DNA of 64,000 nucleotides, taken from Galbitalea sp036271875. Its GTDB lineage: Bacteria > Actinomycetota > Actinomycetes > Actinomycetales > Microbacteriaceae. A model generated the notes under the pieces. It was given only the letters and a program-made list of their open reading frames with translations, searched no databases and was not told the origin of the DNA. Within the stretch, counting starts at the first letter, position 1; each line of letters starts with the position of its first letter. This document shows positions 52,130 through 59,723 of the stretch, one piece after another. The position numbers and the translations under genes are program-made. Where the stretch lies: positions 117,177-181,176 of the forward strand of contig DATAZU010000025.1 in the NCBI GenBank assembly GCA_036271875.1. Reading direction: 5' to 3'.

Positions 52130-53325
52130 GAGCGTTGCCAGCGCAGTAGCACGGTGGTGCCGTATCCGATGCGACTCGAGACCGTTGCCTGGCCGCCGTG
52201 AATCGCGAGCATCCGACCCTTGATTCCGCTTCGAATGCCGAGCCTGGCGGGGTTCACGGCGCGGGTGTCGAATCCGTCGCCGCCATCGAGAATTGCTAGT
52301 ACAAGCCGGTCATCCGTGATCTCCAGCCTCACCTCACGTGCGATCGGGCGATCGGACGGGGCGTGCCGGATGCTGTTTCGCAAAGCTTCGGCCGTGGCCT
52401 GCGCTAGTGCATCCGCAACCACTGCAGGAATGATGAGCTCGGAGGCGAGCTCATACCGAAACTGGATCTTGGGGTCGAGCTGTGTCGTGAGGGCCTGGAT
52501 TTCCCAAACCAGATCTCGAGGGGAGCGGTCTACCGAGTCCGGCCCGGTCGACCCCGTCCGGTCGATCGCGGCGAGCGCGACGCGCGCCTCGACCCGAGCC
52601 TGTTCGGGTCGCGCCCCACTCGCGTAGGAGAGCAGCGCGGCAAGGACCCGATCGTGCACGAGCATCTCGAAGCGCTGGCGAGCGGACCGTCGACGCTCCT
52701 CGTGCGACAACGACTGCGCCTCAAGTACCGCCGACACGATGGTCCGATCGAGGAGCAGCCCTGCTCGTCGAAGCACAACGGCAAGGCAGGTGAAGAAGGC
52801 GACAAAGAAGAGCTGCCCGACGGCCTCGCCCATTGCCTCGCCGGGAAACGGCTCATCGACAAATCTCACGAGGTTAAAGATGACGGCTTGAAGCAGGACG
52901 ACGTATCCGATCGCATACCTGGTTGGCCAGGCGAGGGCGCCAGAGCATCCCGCCAGAACGGCCAACTGGACGAGCCATGGCAGGCCATCGGACGTGGAGA
53001 GCTTCGCCGAACCGAGACCGAGGGGTGCGGTGAGGTAGGCGATGAGCAGTAGTGCGGCCGAGATGCTCCAGATAACGTGCAGGATCCGTCCGGTGACTCT
53101 CCGGGACAGGACGAGCGACGCGAGAGCCGGCGCGCCCGCAGCGACGAGACTGAACGCCAGCCATCCACCGGACAATATCGGGCCGTCCTCGATTGCGGCG
53201 GGCAGGTTCAGGACGAGAAGGATGAGAGCCGCGATCGAGAGCGCGAAAGATAGCAACCCGTACACACGACCGGCCGCAAAACCGGCACGCTCGCTGGCGG
53301 AAACCGCGGATGTCGCCGCACTCAT
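52126..53325 (-). CDS. Sensor histidine-kinase-like membrane protein
   Basis: 399 residues: several membrane segments (25-190), then SHEERRRSARQRFEMLVHDRVLAALLS, where the His of VHDRVL fits the phospho-acceptor position of this group, and a HATPase_c domain with N-box EALRNSIRHA and G1-like DGGDGFD, G2 GIRSGIKGRM. It is therefore a plausible active kinase. No response regulator gene is adjacent on either side, so its output partner is unknown. Confidence 0.8.
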   Translation of the reverse strand: MSAATSAVSASERAGFAAGRVYGLLSFALSIAALILLVLNLPAAIEDGPILSGGWLAFSLVAAGAPALASLVLSRRVTGRILHVIWSISAALLLIAYLTAPLGLGSAKLSTSDGLPWLVQLAVLAGCSGALAWPTRYAIGYVVLLQAVIFNLVRFVDEPFPGEAMGEAVGQLFFVAFFTCLAVVLRRAGLLLDRTIVSAVLEAQSLSHEERRRSARQRFEMLVHDRVLAALLSYASGARPEQARVEARVALAAIDRTGSTGPDSVDRSPRDLVWEIQALTTQLDPKIQFRYELASELIIPAVVADALAQATAEALRNSIRHAPSDRPIAREVRLEITDDRLVLAILDGGDGFDTRAVNPARLGIRSGIKGRMLAIHGGQATVSSRIGYGTTVLLRWQRS

Positions 53326-53370
53326 CCTGTCGCCCGCCGGACTCTTGTCATCTGCCGCTGATTATCGACG

Positions 53371-54006
53371 TCAGGAACGCGCCGACAACAGCGCCGTGAC
53401 GGCGTCACCGAGCGGACCGCGGAGCTCGGTATCGGTCGCGGACCTTAGCGGCTCGAGAGCGGTGGATGCCCTGAGCAGGAGTATGCCGAAGGCAGTGGCC
53501 AACACGAGTTGGGCTCGCAGGACAAGGTCCCCGGTGCGTGCATCCTGGGGTGACCAACCCGCGGCCGTTGCCATCCGCTCGGAGAAATCGCGCAGAGTGC
53601 GACGACGGATCTCGTCAACTTCCGGCTCGCCGGTCGACCGCAGCAGCAGCAGCAGTTGAAGGGGACGGCCATCAGCGGGGGTATCGAGCATCTGCTCCAG
53701 CATGACCGTGACGATCTGGTCGACGGTCGAGGCATCCGTGTCGCGGTCGCCGAGCTCCTTGACGGTGCGGTCGAGACACGCCTCGAACAGTCCTTCCTTC
53801 GACGTGAAGTAACGATTGATGAGCGCGACATTCACACCGGCGTCTGTCGCGATGTCGCGCACGGTAGTCGCGGCGTAGCCATCCATCGCAAAGCGTTGGC
53901 GGGCGGCCTGCAGCAATCGTTGGCGAGTCCCGTCGGCGTCGCGGTGTCGCGCCGCGGCGTCGGGCTCATCGCTGCCTTTGACGGCGGTGACATCCATATC
54001 CGACAT
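53371..54006 (-). CDS. TetR-family transcriptional regulator
   Basis: 211 residues from ATG 54006 (AGAGGGA upstream). The helix-turn-helix spans about residues 27-70: RQRLLQAARQRFAMDGYAATTVRDIATDAGVNVALINRYFTSKEGLFEACL. A helical ligand domain follows. Divergent from a DHA2 exporter across 133 bp carrying the exporter promoter and an inverted repeat, it is the likely repressor. Confidence 0.94.
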   Translation of the reverse strand: MSDMDVTAVKGSDEPDAAARHRDADGTRQRLLQAARQRFAMDGYAATTVRDIATDAGVNVALINRYFTSKEGLFEACLDRTVKELGDRDTDASTVDQIVTVMLEQMLDTPADGRPLQLLLLLRSTGEPEVDEIRRRTLRDFSERMATAAGWSPQDARTGDLVLRAQLVLATAFGILLLRASTALEPLRSATDTELRGPLGDAVTALLSARS

Positions 54007-54061
54007 GTGTCCCTCTTCGGTTCGCTGCAACGGTACCTCTTTCCGTTTTCCGTTAACCCTA

Positions 54062-54122
54062 TGTAAACGGCTTTTGACTTGTCTGTCCGGCGGGATACTA
54101 TCGAAGTCAGCAATTGTTTACA
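54062..54122 (+). promoter_or_regulatory. DHA2 exporter promoter flanked by TGTAAAC/GTTTACA inverted repeat
   Basis: TTGACT (54074-54079) and TACTAT (54096-54101) form a -35/-10 pair with 16-nt spacing. TGTAAAC at 54062-54068 and its exact complement GTTTACA at 54116-54122 flank the promoter. They may be operator half-sites or two separate TetR sites. Confidence 0.6.
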
Positions 54123-54139
54123 TATGGATCGGAGCGACC

Positions 54140-55618
54140 GTGCAGGCCACCAACCAGAAGACAGCGAACGAGACAACACAGACGCCGGTGGCTCGCCACA
54201 GCACGCTGATCGTGGTGTTCCTGTCGCTGGGCGGGCTGTCATTCGCCGTTCTCCAGTCGCTGGTCGCGCCGGCACTGTCCACCATCGGGGCCGACCTCAA
54301 GGTCTCGACCGCCGATGTCAGCTGGATCCTCACGGCCTACCTGCTGTCGGCATCCGTCTTGACACCGGTCCTCGGTCGCTTCGGCGACATGGTCGGCAAG
54401 CGTCGCATCCTCATCGTGGTCCTGGTACTCCTTCTTATCGGCGCCGTGCTTGCCGCTCTCGCGCCGAACCTGGGAGTGCTGATCGTGGGGCGCGTCATCC
54501 AGGGTTCCGCTGGCGCCATCCTGCCGTTGTCGATCGGTATCGTGCGGGACGAACTCCCTCACTCGCGCGTTCCGGCGACCATCGGCATTCTGTCGGCCAT
54601 CTTCGGAATCGGCGCGGGCGTCGGAATCGTCGCGGCGGGCCCGATCGTCCAAGCACTTAACTGGCACTGGCTGTTCTGGTTCCCGGCATTCCTTGTTGTC
54701 ATCGCTCTGGCCGGCGCGATCTTCGGGATGAAGGAGTCGCCGGTGCGCAAGCCCGGCCGGATCGACGTCGTGGGCGCGCTCGTTCTCGGCATCACGCTGG
54801 TTGCGATCCTGCTGCCCATCGACCAGGGACAGACCTGGGGATGGGGCAACTGGAAGACCATCTGGCTGCTCGTGCTTGGCGGGGTCGCTCTCATCGCGTT
54901 CGTCTTCATTGAACTGCGGGTGAAGGAGCCTCTGGTGGACATGCGCCTCATCCGCCATCGTGGTGTGTGGAGTGCGCACCTGGTCGCTCTGACCTTCGGC
55001 TTCGCGATGTTCGGAGTGTTTATCATCATCCCGACACTGCTTCAGTTGAATCCCGCGCAGGTCGGATTTGGCTTCGACAAGACGGTCACGCAGGCCGGTT
55101 TCTACCTGCTTCCCACGGTCCTCGCGATGGTCGTCTTCGGCCCCTTCGCCGGCTTCCTGGTGCGCAAGGTCGGACCGAAGGTGCCGATGATGATCGGTGC
55201 CCTTCTGCTGATCGTCGCCTTCGTCATCCCCGCGATCAAGCACGACAACATTTGGGAGGTCGTCGTTTCGGGAATTCTTACCGGTGCCGCGATCGGCATG
55301 GGGCTGGCCTCGATGTCCAACGCGATCATCGAGAGCGTGCCCGCAACGCAAACCGGCGAGGCAACGAGCGTCAACGCGATCGCGCGAACGATCGGAAGCG
55401 CGATCGGCACCGCGGTGGTCGCGGCCATCATCTCGTCGAACAGCGTCGTCGTTGCGACCTTCTCAGTGCCGAAGGATGCGGGGTTCACGGTCAGCTTCTG
55501 GGCCTGCGCCGGGGTTGCCGTTCTTGCGTTCGTCGCCGCTCTGATCGCTCCCGGTCTCCGCAAGAGCCGCGAAGCCGCCGCTGCGCTCGGCATCGATGAC
55601 TTCGAGGTCGGCAGCTAG
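54140..55618 (+). CDS. MFS drug:H+ antiporter, DHA2 (14-TM) family
   Basis: 492 residues from GTG 54140, with GGAG five nt upstream. Motifs: VSWILTAYLLSASVLTPVLGRFGDMVGKRR, containing the loop 2-3 motif A (G-R-F-G-D-M-V-G-K-R-R), and motif C-like GIGAGVGIVAAGPIV. About 14 membrane segments. A multidrug or metabolite exporter, presumably controlled by the divergent TetR. Confidence 0.93.
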   Translation: MQATNQKTANETTQTPVARHSTLIVVFLSLGGLSFAVLQSLVAPALSTIGADLKVSTADVSWILTAYLLSASVLTPVLGRFGDMVGKRRILIVVLVLLLIGAVLAALAPNLGVLIVGRVIQGSAGAILPLSIGIVRDELPHSRVPATIGILSAIFGIGAGVGIVAAGPIVQALNWHWLFWFPAFLVVIALAGAIFGMKESPVRKPGRIDVVGALVLGITLVAILLPIDQGQTWGWGNWKTIWLLVLGGVALIAFVFIELRVKEPLVDMRLIRHRGVWSAHLVALTFGFAMFGVFIIIPTLLQLNPAQVGFGFDKTVTQAGFYLLPTVLAMVVFGPFAGFLVRKVGPKVPMMIGALLLIVAFVIPAIKHDNIWEVVVSGILTGAAIGMGLASMSNAIIESVPATQTGEATSVNAIARTIGSAIGTAVVAAIISSNSVVVATFSVPKDAGFTVSFWACAGVAVLAFVAALIAPGLRKSREAAAALGIDDFEVGS

Positions 55619-55673
55619 CTCAGGGGCGCAGCGGCCGCACACCCTCGAGGACCGCAATGCAAGAATGGCCCCC

Positions 55674-56327
55674 ATGAGCCAACTTCACGCCTACCTGGCA
55701 TTCGCCACATCGCTGGCCTGGCCGTTTGTCGTGCTGGTCTTGATCATCATCCTGGCCGCTCCGCTCAGGCGGCTTGTCGACGGACTGCGATCAATTGAGT
55801 TGTCGCGCGGAAAACTACGGCTTCGTCGTGAGTTTCGTGCCGCCGCAAAATCCGCGAGAACCGCCGTCGAAGAGTTGAAAGTCGCACCGAGAGATTCGTC
55901 GGCAGACCCTGACGATGGGCCTTCCGAGGTGATCCTGGAGAACAGAAACCCCTGGCTGGCGATCGCGGTCACGAGTCCGGCCATTGCCATCCTGGAGAGT
56001 TGGGAGGAGCTACGGGCCGCGATCTTTGACCTGGCCAACAAGACGGGGATAGAAACGAGCGAGGTGGGCAAGCGAGTTCAGGTCGGCCTAACCGAAACTA
56101 TTCAATTGCTGATTGAAGGCAAGGTCGTAAACCCAAGCTTCGCGAGCGCCGTTGATGAACTCCGCGAACTGCGCAACAAGGTTGCGCACGGCGGTTGGAC
56201 CCCAACTCAGCCCGAAGGGCTGGCGTTCATCACTTCTGCGTGGGAACTCGTTCGAGCTTCCAACGCCATCGCGATTGTTCTGCGCCCTCGATCAACGAGA
56301 CTCCGAACGCCCAAGGATCCGCGATAG
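55674..56327 (+). CDS. Membrane-anchored protein with HEPN-like R-x4-H motif
   Basis: 217 residues. One N-terminal membrane segment (about residues 8-28) is followed by a basic coiled region and an all-helical C-terminal domain with ELRELRNKVAHGG near residue 170. The R-N-x-x-x-H pattern matches the catalytic motif of HEPN ribonuclease-like domains, though DUF4145-like non-nucleases also carry it. ATG 55665 is an alternative start. Codon use is less GC-rich than its neighbours. Function unknown. Confidence 0.65.
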   Translation: MSQLHAYLAFATSLAWPFVVLVLIIILAAPLRRLVDGLRSIELSRGKLRLRREFRAAAKSARTAVEELKVAPRDSSADPDDGPSEVILENRNPWLAIAVTSPAIAILESWEELRAAIFDLANKTGIETSEVGKRVQVGLTETIQLLIEGKVVNPSFASAVDELRELRNKVAHGGWTPTQPEGLAFITSAWELVRASNAIAIVLRPRSTRLRTPKDPR

Positions 56328-56347
56328 TTCGATCGTGCTAGGTGCTG

Positions 56348-56722
56348 TCAATCGGCTGCCAGGAAACCCCGCACGAGTGTAATCAGCCCGGTGTCGAACG
56401 AACCACGTTCTCCGCCCGATGTGTACCGATCATTGGTGTCGAATACGTCGGATCTGCGTGAGTCGATGTGGCTTACGGACGCGCGCAACCTGATCGGCAC
56501 CGTGTCGCCCGACGGAGCGCCGTCGATGTTGTGAAGCATTCTTCGGACTTGGCGCGGCAATAAATCACCGTACTTCCGCTCCAATTCGTCATCGTCTGGC
56601 TGGAGTCGGGACAACTTGTCTCCGTAGACGATGCTTCGTCGCATCTCTTCGTCAACAAGACAGATGTACAAGCGGAATTGTTCGCCCAGAGTCACCCTGG
56701 GGACTTCGTATGGATCGGTCAT
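56348..56722 (-). CDS. Uncharacterised acidic/charged cytoplasmic protein
   Basis: 124 residues from ATG 56722 (AAAGGC upstream); the frame stays open to 56848 but that part is unlike coding sequence. The middle is rich in charged residues (DDDELERKYGDLLPRQVRR). No domain recognised. It lies downstream of another unknown gene on the same strand and converges with the HEPN-like gene. Confidence 0.6.
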   Translation of the reverse strand: MTDPYEVPRVTLGEQFRLYICLVDEEMRRSIVYGDKLSRLQPDDDELERKYGDLLPRQVRRMLHNIDGAPSGDTVPIRLRASVSHIDSRRSDVFDTNDRYTSGGERGSFDTGLITLVRGFLAAD

Positions 56723-56805
56723 GGCGGTGCCTTTGATCGGGATCCGACCCGTCCCGGATGGGACTGGATACGAGAAATATACCCCCAAGATGGTTACATC
56801 GGGTA

Positions 56806-56864
56806 GAAAGTTTCCGCTACAATTAATGCCCCCGGATTTTGGTGGCAAAATACAAGAAACTTTC
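56806..56864. repeat. Inverted repeat GAAAGTTTC/GAAACTTTC in intergenic gap
   Basis: Exact 9-bp arms 41 nt apart between two unknown genes, in low-GC sequence. A minus-strand promoter-like pair (TTGCCA, 17 nt, TAATTG) lies between the arms. The repeat could be an operator pair for the gene at 56348-56722. Confidence 0.4.
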
Positions 56865-56869
56865 AGTTG

Positions 56870-57442
56870 TTAGCCCAGAAGCCTGCGTCGAATCAGATCG
56901 GGAACACGTTCGGACGTGTCCTCGTCACTCGCAACCTCCATGGCGATATTCGTCTGGTCGGGAAGGCCGATGAACGACAGAACAGCACGCGCAAAGTCGG
57001 CAATCAGTACGTGCGTTTCAGATGACCGATCATCTACGCAAAACTGCACGATGAGAACCCGTGGTGCCTTCACATCGTCGACGAAAATGAACGGGAGCCG
57101 ACCCTCAAGATGCGCCGCGATATTTCCCGCAACCGACGGCAGCAGACGGGTCCCCGTCATCGAATCAAGTGAGATCCAAATGCGGGCGTTAAGGTTGCCC
57201 TCCGCAAATCGAGCCCGATCGACGACGACGAGATCGGGCAGCACGTTCTGTGGACTCACGTATGGCGAGCCGGTGTCATCATTCCGACCAGTCGCGTCCT
57301 GTCCGCCCGACCAGTCATTCGTGACCGCGACTAGCCGTGTGCGCTCCGAATCCGCCTTCATTCCGACGGTCCCGCGCTGGTCGGGTGCGATGCGCAGAAT
57401 CGCAGGCGCTCTCCCGGTGTGAAGCAAAATGCTTCTGGGCAC
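56870..57442 (-). CDS. Uncharacterised protein, apparently frameshifted at its 5' end
   Basis: 190 residues from GTG 57442, which has no ribosome site. The middle (DLVVVDRARFAEGN, RIWISLDSM, FIFVDDVKAPRVLIVQF) suggests an alpha/beta fold; no family recognised. The same frame stays open and protein-like upstream to about 57611 without ATG/GTG/TTG. An ATG at 57539 with GGAGGA before it opens another frame that ends after 22 codons. One base lost or gained near 57480 would join them into a protein of about 212 residues. Confidence 0.55.
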   Translation of the reverse strand: MPRSILLHTGRAPAILRIAPDQRGTVGMKADSERTRLVAVTNDWSGGQDATGRNDDTGSPYVSPQNVLPDLVVVDRARFAEGNLNARIWISLDSMTGTRLLPSVAGNIAAHLEGRLPFIFVDDVKAPRVLIVQFCVDDRSSETHVLIADFARAVLSFIGLPDQTNIAMEVASDEDTSERVPDLIRRRLLG

Positions 57443-57539
57443 GCCAAAGGCATCGAACTGTCCAGCACGGTCAGCTCCAGTAAACCTCGATTGCGGTGCG
57501 GGTTTGTCGACCTCGTTGGAGATTGCGGGGCTTGGCCAT

Positions 57540-57845
57540 GGAATCCTCCAAAACGTTAACGCGCCGTCCAGGGTGGCAGGACAGAAGAGTGCGTCACTAA
57601 CCTCACGATCTTAGACTCATCGACGGGATGAAGGCTCGCGGACCACCCGATTTGTAACAATCTTGTGACAATTGGGACGGTGCGTTGCGGGTCGACGCAT
57701 CAGCACGTGGGGGTCGGATTTGCGGCGGTGTAGTCGGATCCCGCGACCAGCTGGTGACGCTGGTTCCACCACGTGACGACCTGCGCGATCCGGTGATACC
57801 GAGAGTGTTGTGCTGATCGCTTGTCACCTGAAATGAGCGGGCGCC
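57540..57845. other. Non-coding gap with operator-like repeats
   Basis: No convincing gene. It holds the tandem TTGTNACAA sites listed separately and a minus-strand stretch ending near 57700 whose translation (YHRIAQVVTWWNQRHQLVAG) looks protein-like but lacks a start, perhaps a decayed tail of a lost gene. Confidence 0.45.
57652..57671. promoter_or_regulatory. Tandem TTGTNACAA palindromes, operator-like
   Basis: TTGTAACAA and TTGTGACAA, each a 9-bp dyad, repeat with an 11-bp period, i.e. one helical turn, so two dimers could bind side by side. They lie about 110 bp upstream of the unknown gene starting at 57539 or 57442. Confidence 0.5.
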
Positions 57846-58280
57846 CTACCCCATCGCCCGATGCATGTGGCCATCCTGTGACGTGATGTATTCGTAGGAG
57901 TCGAGAACGATTCGCTCGAGCACGGACAGGTCGACGTCGCTGAGACGCCTGATGTAGACGCAAACCCGGCTCGTCGTGTGCCCGCCCAGGCGCGCGAGTA
58001 GGTCTGCATGGCGCACCGTGCCATCCATCAGATAGATGGTCAGCTTCCCCTTACGCGGGTAGAAACTCATCGCCTGCCCGTCACCCTCGCGGCCCGAGTC
58101 GTACTTGAAGTGGTAGCTGTCGAAGCCGACGGTGCCGACGTTGGCGAGCTGTGGTTCACTACCGGTGATCCGTTGCATGATCTCGATCAGCACGCGGGAG
58201 TCGGCGAGCGTTTGCTCGTCGTCGAGCGACGCGAGGTAGTCCTCGACCGCGCTCCCACCCGATCCGATCGGCTCAGTCAT
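57846..58280 (-). CDS. DUF1801 (YdhG-like) domain protein
   Basis: 144 residues from ATG 58280. Pattern VEDYLASLDDEQTLADSRVLIEIM, then VGFDSYHFKYDSGREGDG and FYPRKGKLTIYLMDG, typical of DUF1801 proteins, whose function is unknown (some relate to frataxin-like folds). Single gene. The in-frame extension to 58307 adds nine basic residues. Confidence 0.9.
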   Translation of the reverse strand: MTEPIGSGGSAVEDYLASLDDEQTLADSRVLIEIMQRITGSEPQLANVGTVGFDSYHFKYDSGREGDGQAMSFYPRKGKLTIYLMDGTVRHADLLARLGGHTTSRVCVYIRRLSDVDLSVLERIVLDSYEYITSQDGHMHRAMG

Positions 58281-58326
58281 CCAACGTCCGCCCGGGCGGC
58301 GTTTCACTGGTCATCCAGGCAGCTTG

Positions 58327-58836
58327 TCATAGTCGAAATTGCGGGTCATAAATCATTGAGTTCGCTCTCGATTCGTGCATTCCATTGAAGAGTTTTCCGG
58401 TGACTCCAGCTAACCGGCGGTCGGTTGCCCGCCGCAGGACTGGTCGCACCCCGGCTCGTACGGATACCCAGGGTCTTGTTCCGATCTCCCGCACCATCCG
58501 GGTATCCATGAACGTGGCCGGGTGTACGCAGTTGATCAATACATTGTCCTTCTGAAAGTCCTCAGCTCCGTTCAGCGTGAACGCGGCCAAGGCGAATTTG
58601 CTTCGGAAATATGCTTCCGCACCGTTGTAGTCGCGTCGGAATTCGATGTCGTCTATGTCGACGGCGGACTGGCCCACAGAACCAATGTTGATGACGCGTG
58701 CGTCCGGCGCGTTCTTCAAAGAGGGAAGGAGAAGCCGGGCCAGCATTGCTGGGGCAAGATAGTTCACCACGAGTCGAAGCTCGTGACCATCCACGCTTGT
58801 TTCTCGGCTGAGATGGGGCGGCGCCTGGCTGGACAT
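58327..58836 (-). pseudogene. Truncated short-chain dehydrogenase (N-terminal Rossmann part missing)
   Basis: Up to 169 residues remain. SVDGHELRLVVNYLAPAML, VINIGSVGQ and the catalytic Y-x-x-x-K in AYFRSKFALAAF match the second half of SDR proteins, and the C-terminal part appears complete. The first ~85 residues with the TGxxxGxG cofactor motif are absent; sequence upstream belongs to a nucleotidyltransferase remnant on the other strand. The fragment cannot bind NAD(P) in the usual way. Confidence 0.75.
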
Positions 58837-59159
58837 TGACGGTAGAAAGGTCGATGTCCACTATCGGGATCTCGACCGCGTTGAAGCGGCGGACATCGCG
58901 GCAGCCGACGGTCGATTCGCAATCGAGCCGCTGATGTTTTACCTCGCGGGTGTGGACAGACCTGGCCTCAATGAACTTGGACTACGCGGTCAGCCAGCAT
59001 GCCGAGCAGAACAGACCGATCCAATTTGCTGGTCTTTGGGCTGTGGCGGCGATCCAGTTTGCCCATGCCGTCCTTGCTCATCGGGGCGAATGGGTGACAA
59101 ACGAAAAGGGGCTGCTACGCCTGCCTCACGATTCAGCTCAGATTCCCAATATCGACTGA
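58814..59159 (+). pseudogene. Broken nucleotidyltransferase-domain protein (C-terminal part, frameshifted)
   Basis: From 58814 the plus strand reads WGGAWLDIDGRKVDVHYRDL, then a GRFAIEPLMFYLAGV stretch, typical of the middle of pol-beta-type nucleotidyltransferase proteins. Around 58950 the match moves to another frame, which contains HRGEWVTNEKGLL, typical of the C-terminus, and ends at 59159. The N-terminal catalytic GSxxxGxxxxxSDxD region is missing, replaced by the SDR fragment. An internal deletion also seems likely. Confidence 0.6.
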
Positions 59160-59582
59160 GGCGGGCGCCAGGTGCATCGACGCCTCGCCAGAGACGAAGT
59201 CCACGGGTAGCGACAGGTGTTCATGAACGATTTCCCATTCGTCGCGACGCACGCAGCAGATGGTCGCCCGCGCCCAGTAGTCGACAACTCCTCCGCTAGT
59301 GAGAGTTCCTTGCGTGCGATTCAGCCAATACGCGAAGGCAAGATCGCCCTGAACTGTTATAGACAGACCTTCGACCGTTATGCCGAGCTGTCCGGAATAA
59401 CCCCCGAGCCACCGCGCAAAGATCTCGCTCAGATTCTCCCTGCCGTCAAACTCCAGCGGGGGCACCAAGTCGTAAGATACGACGCTCTCTGCGTAGAGTC
59501 GCATCAGACGGTCGAGGTCGCGTTCGCGAATTGCTGCACTGCGCTCGGCAACAATTGCAGCTATTTCAGTCTCTGCATCCAT
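59133..59582 (-). CDS. SnoaL-like/NTF2-family protein
   Basis: 149 residues. AIVAERSAAIRERDLDRLMRLYAESVVSYDLVPPLEF is the usual opening of DUF4440/SnoaL-like ketosteroid-isomerase-fold proteins, and WEIVHEHLSLPVDF their final strand. Function not predictable. It overlaps the end of the nucleotidyltransferase remnant by 27 bp. Confidence 0.9.
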   Translation of the reverse strand: MDAETEIAAIVAERSAAIRERDLDRLMRLYAESVVSYDLVPPLEFDGRENLSEIFARWLGGYSGQLGITVEGLSITVQGDLAFAYWLNRTQGTLTSGGVVDYWARATICCVRRDEWEIVHEHLSLPVDFVSGEASMHLAPASVDIGNLS

Positions 59583-59723
59583 AAATCCATCCTGACAATT
59601 GGGGCCAGGACTCTCTGGCGGAAATCCGACCTCACTGCCGTGAAATCGCAGAACTAATCGAACTATCCGCAGCTGCCTGGATTCTGAATTCGGTACGAGC
59701 CGGAGCCGTGCCTACCGGATTGG

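Noticed and set aside
54239..55351. Minus-strand frame of 370 codons opposite the DHA2 exporter
   Set aside because: Asp/Arg/His-rich mirror of a membrane protein gene; no plausible protein features.
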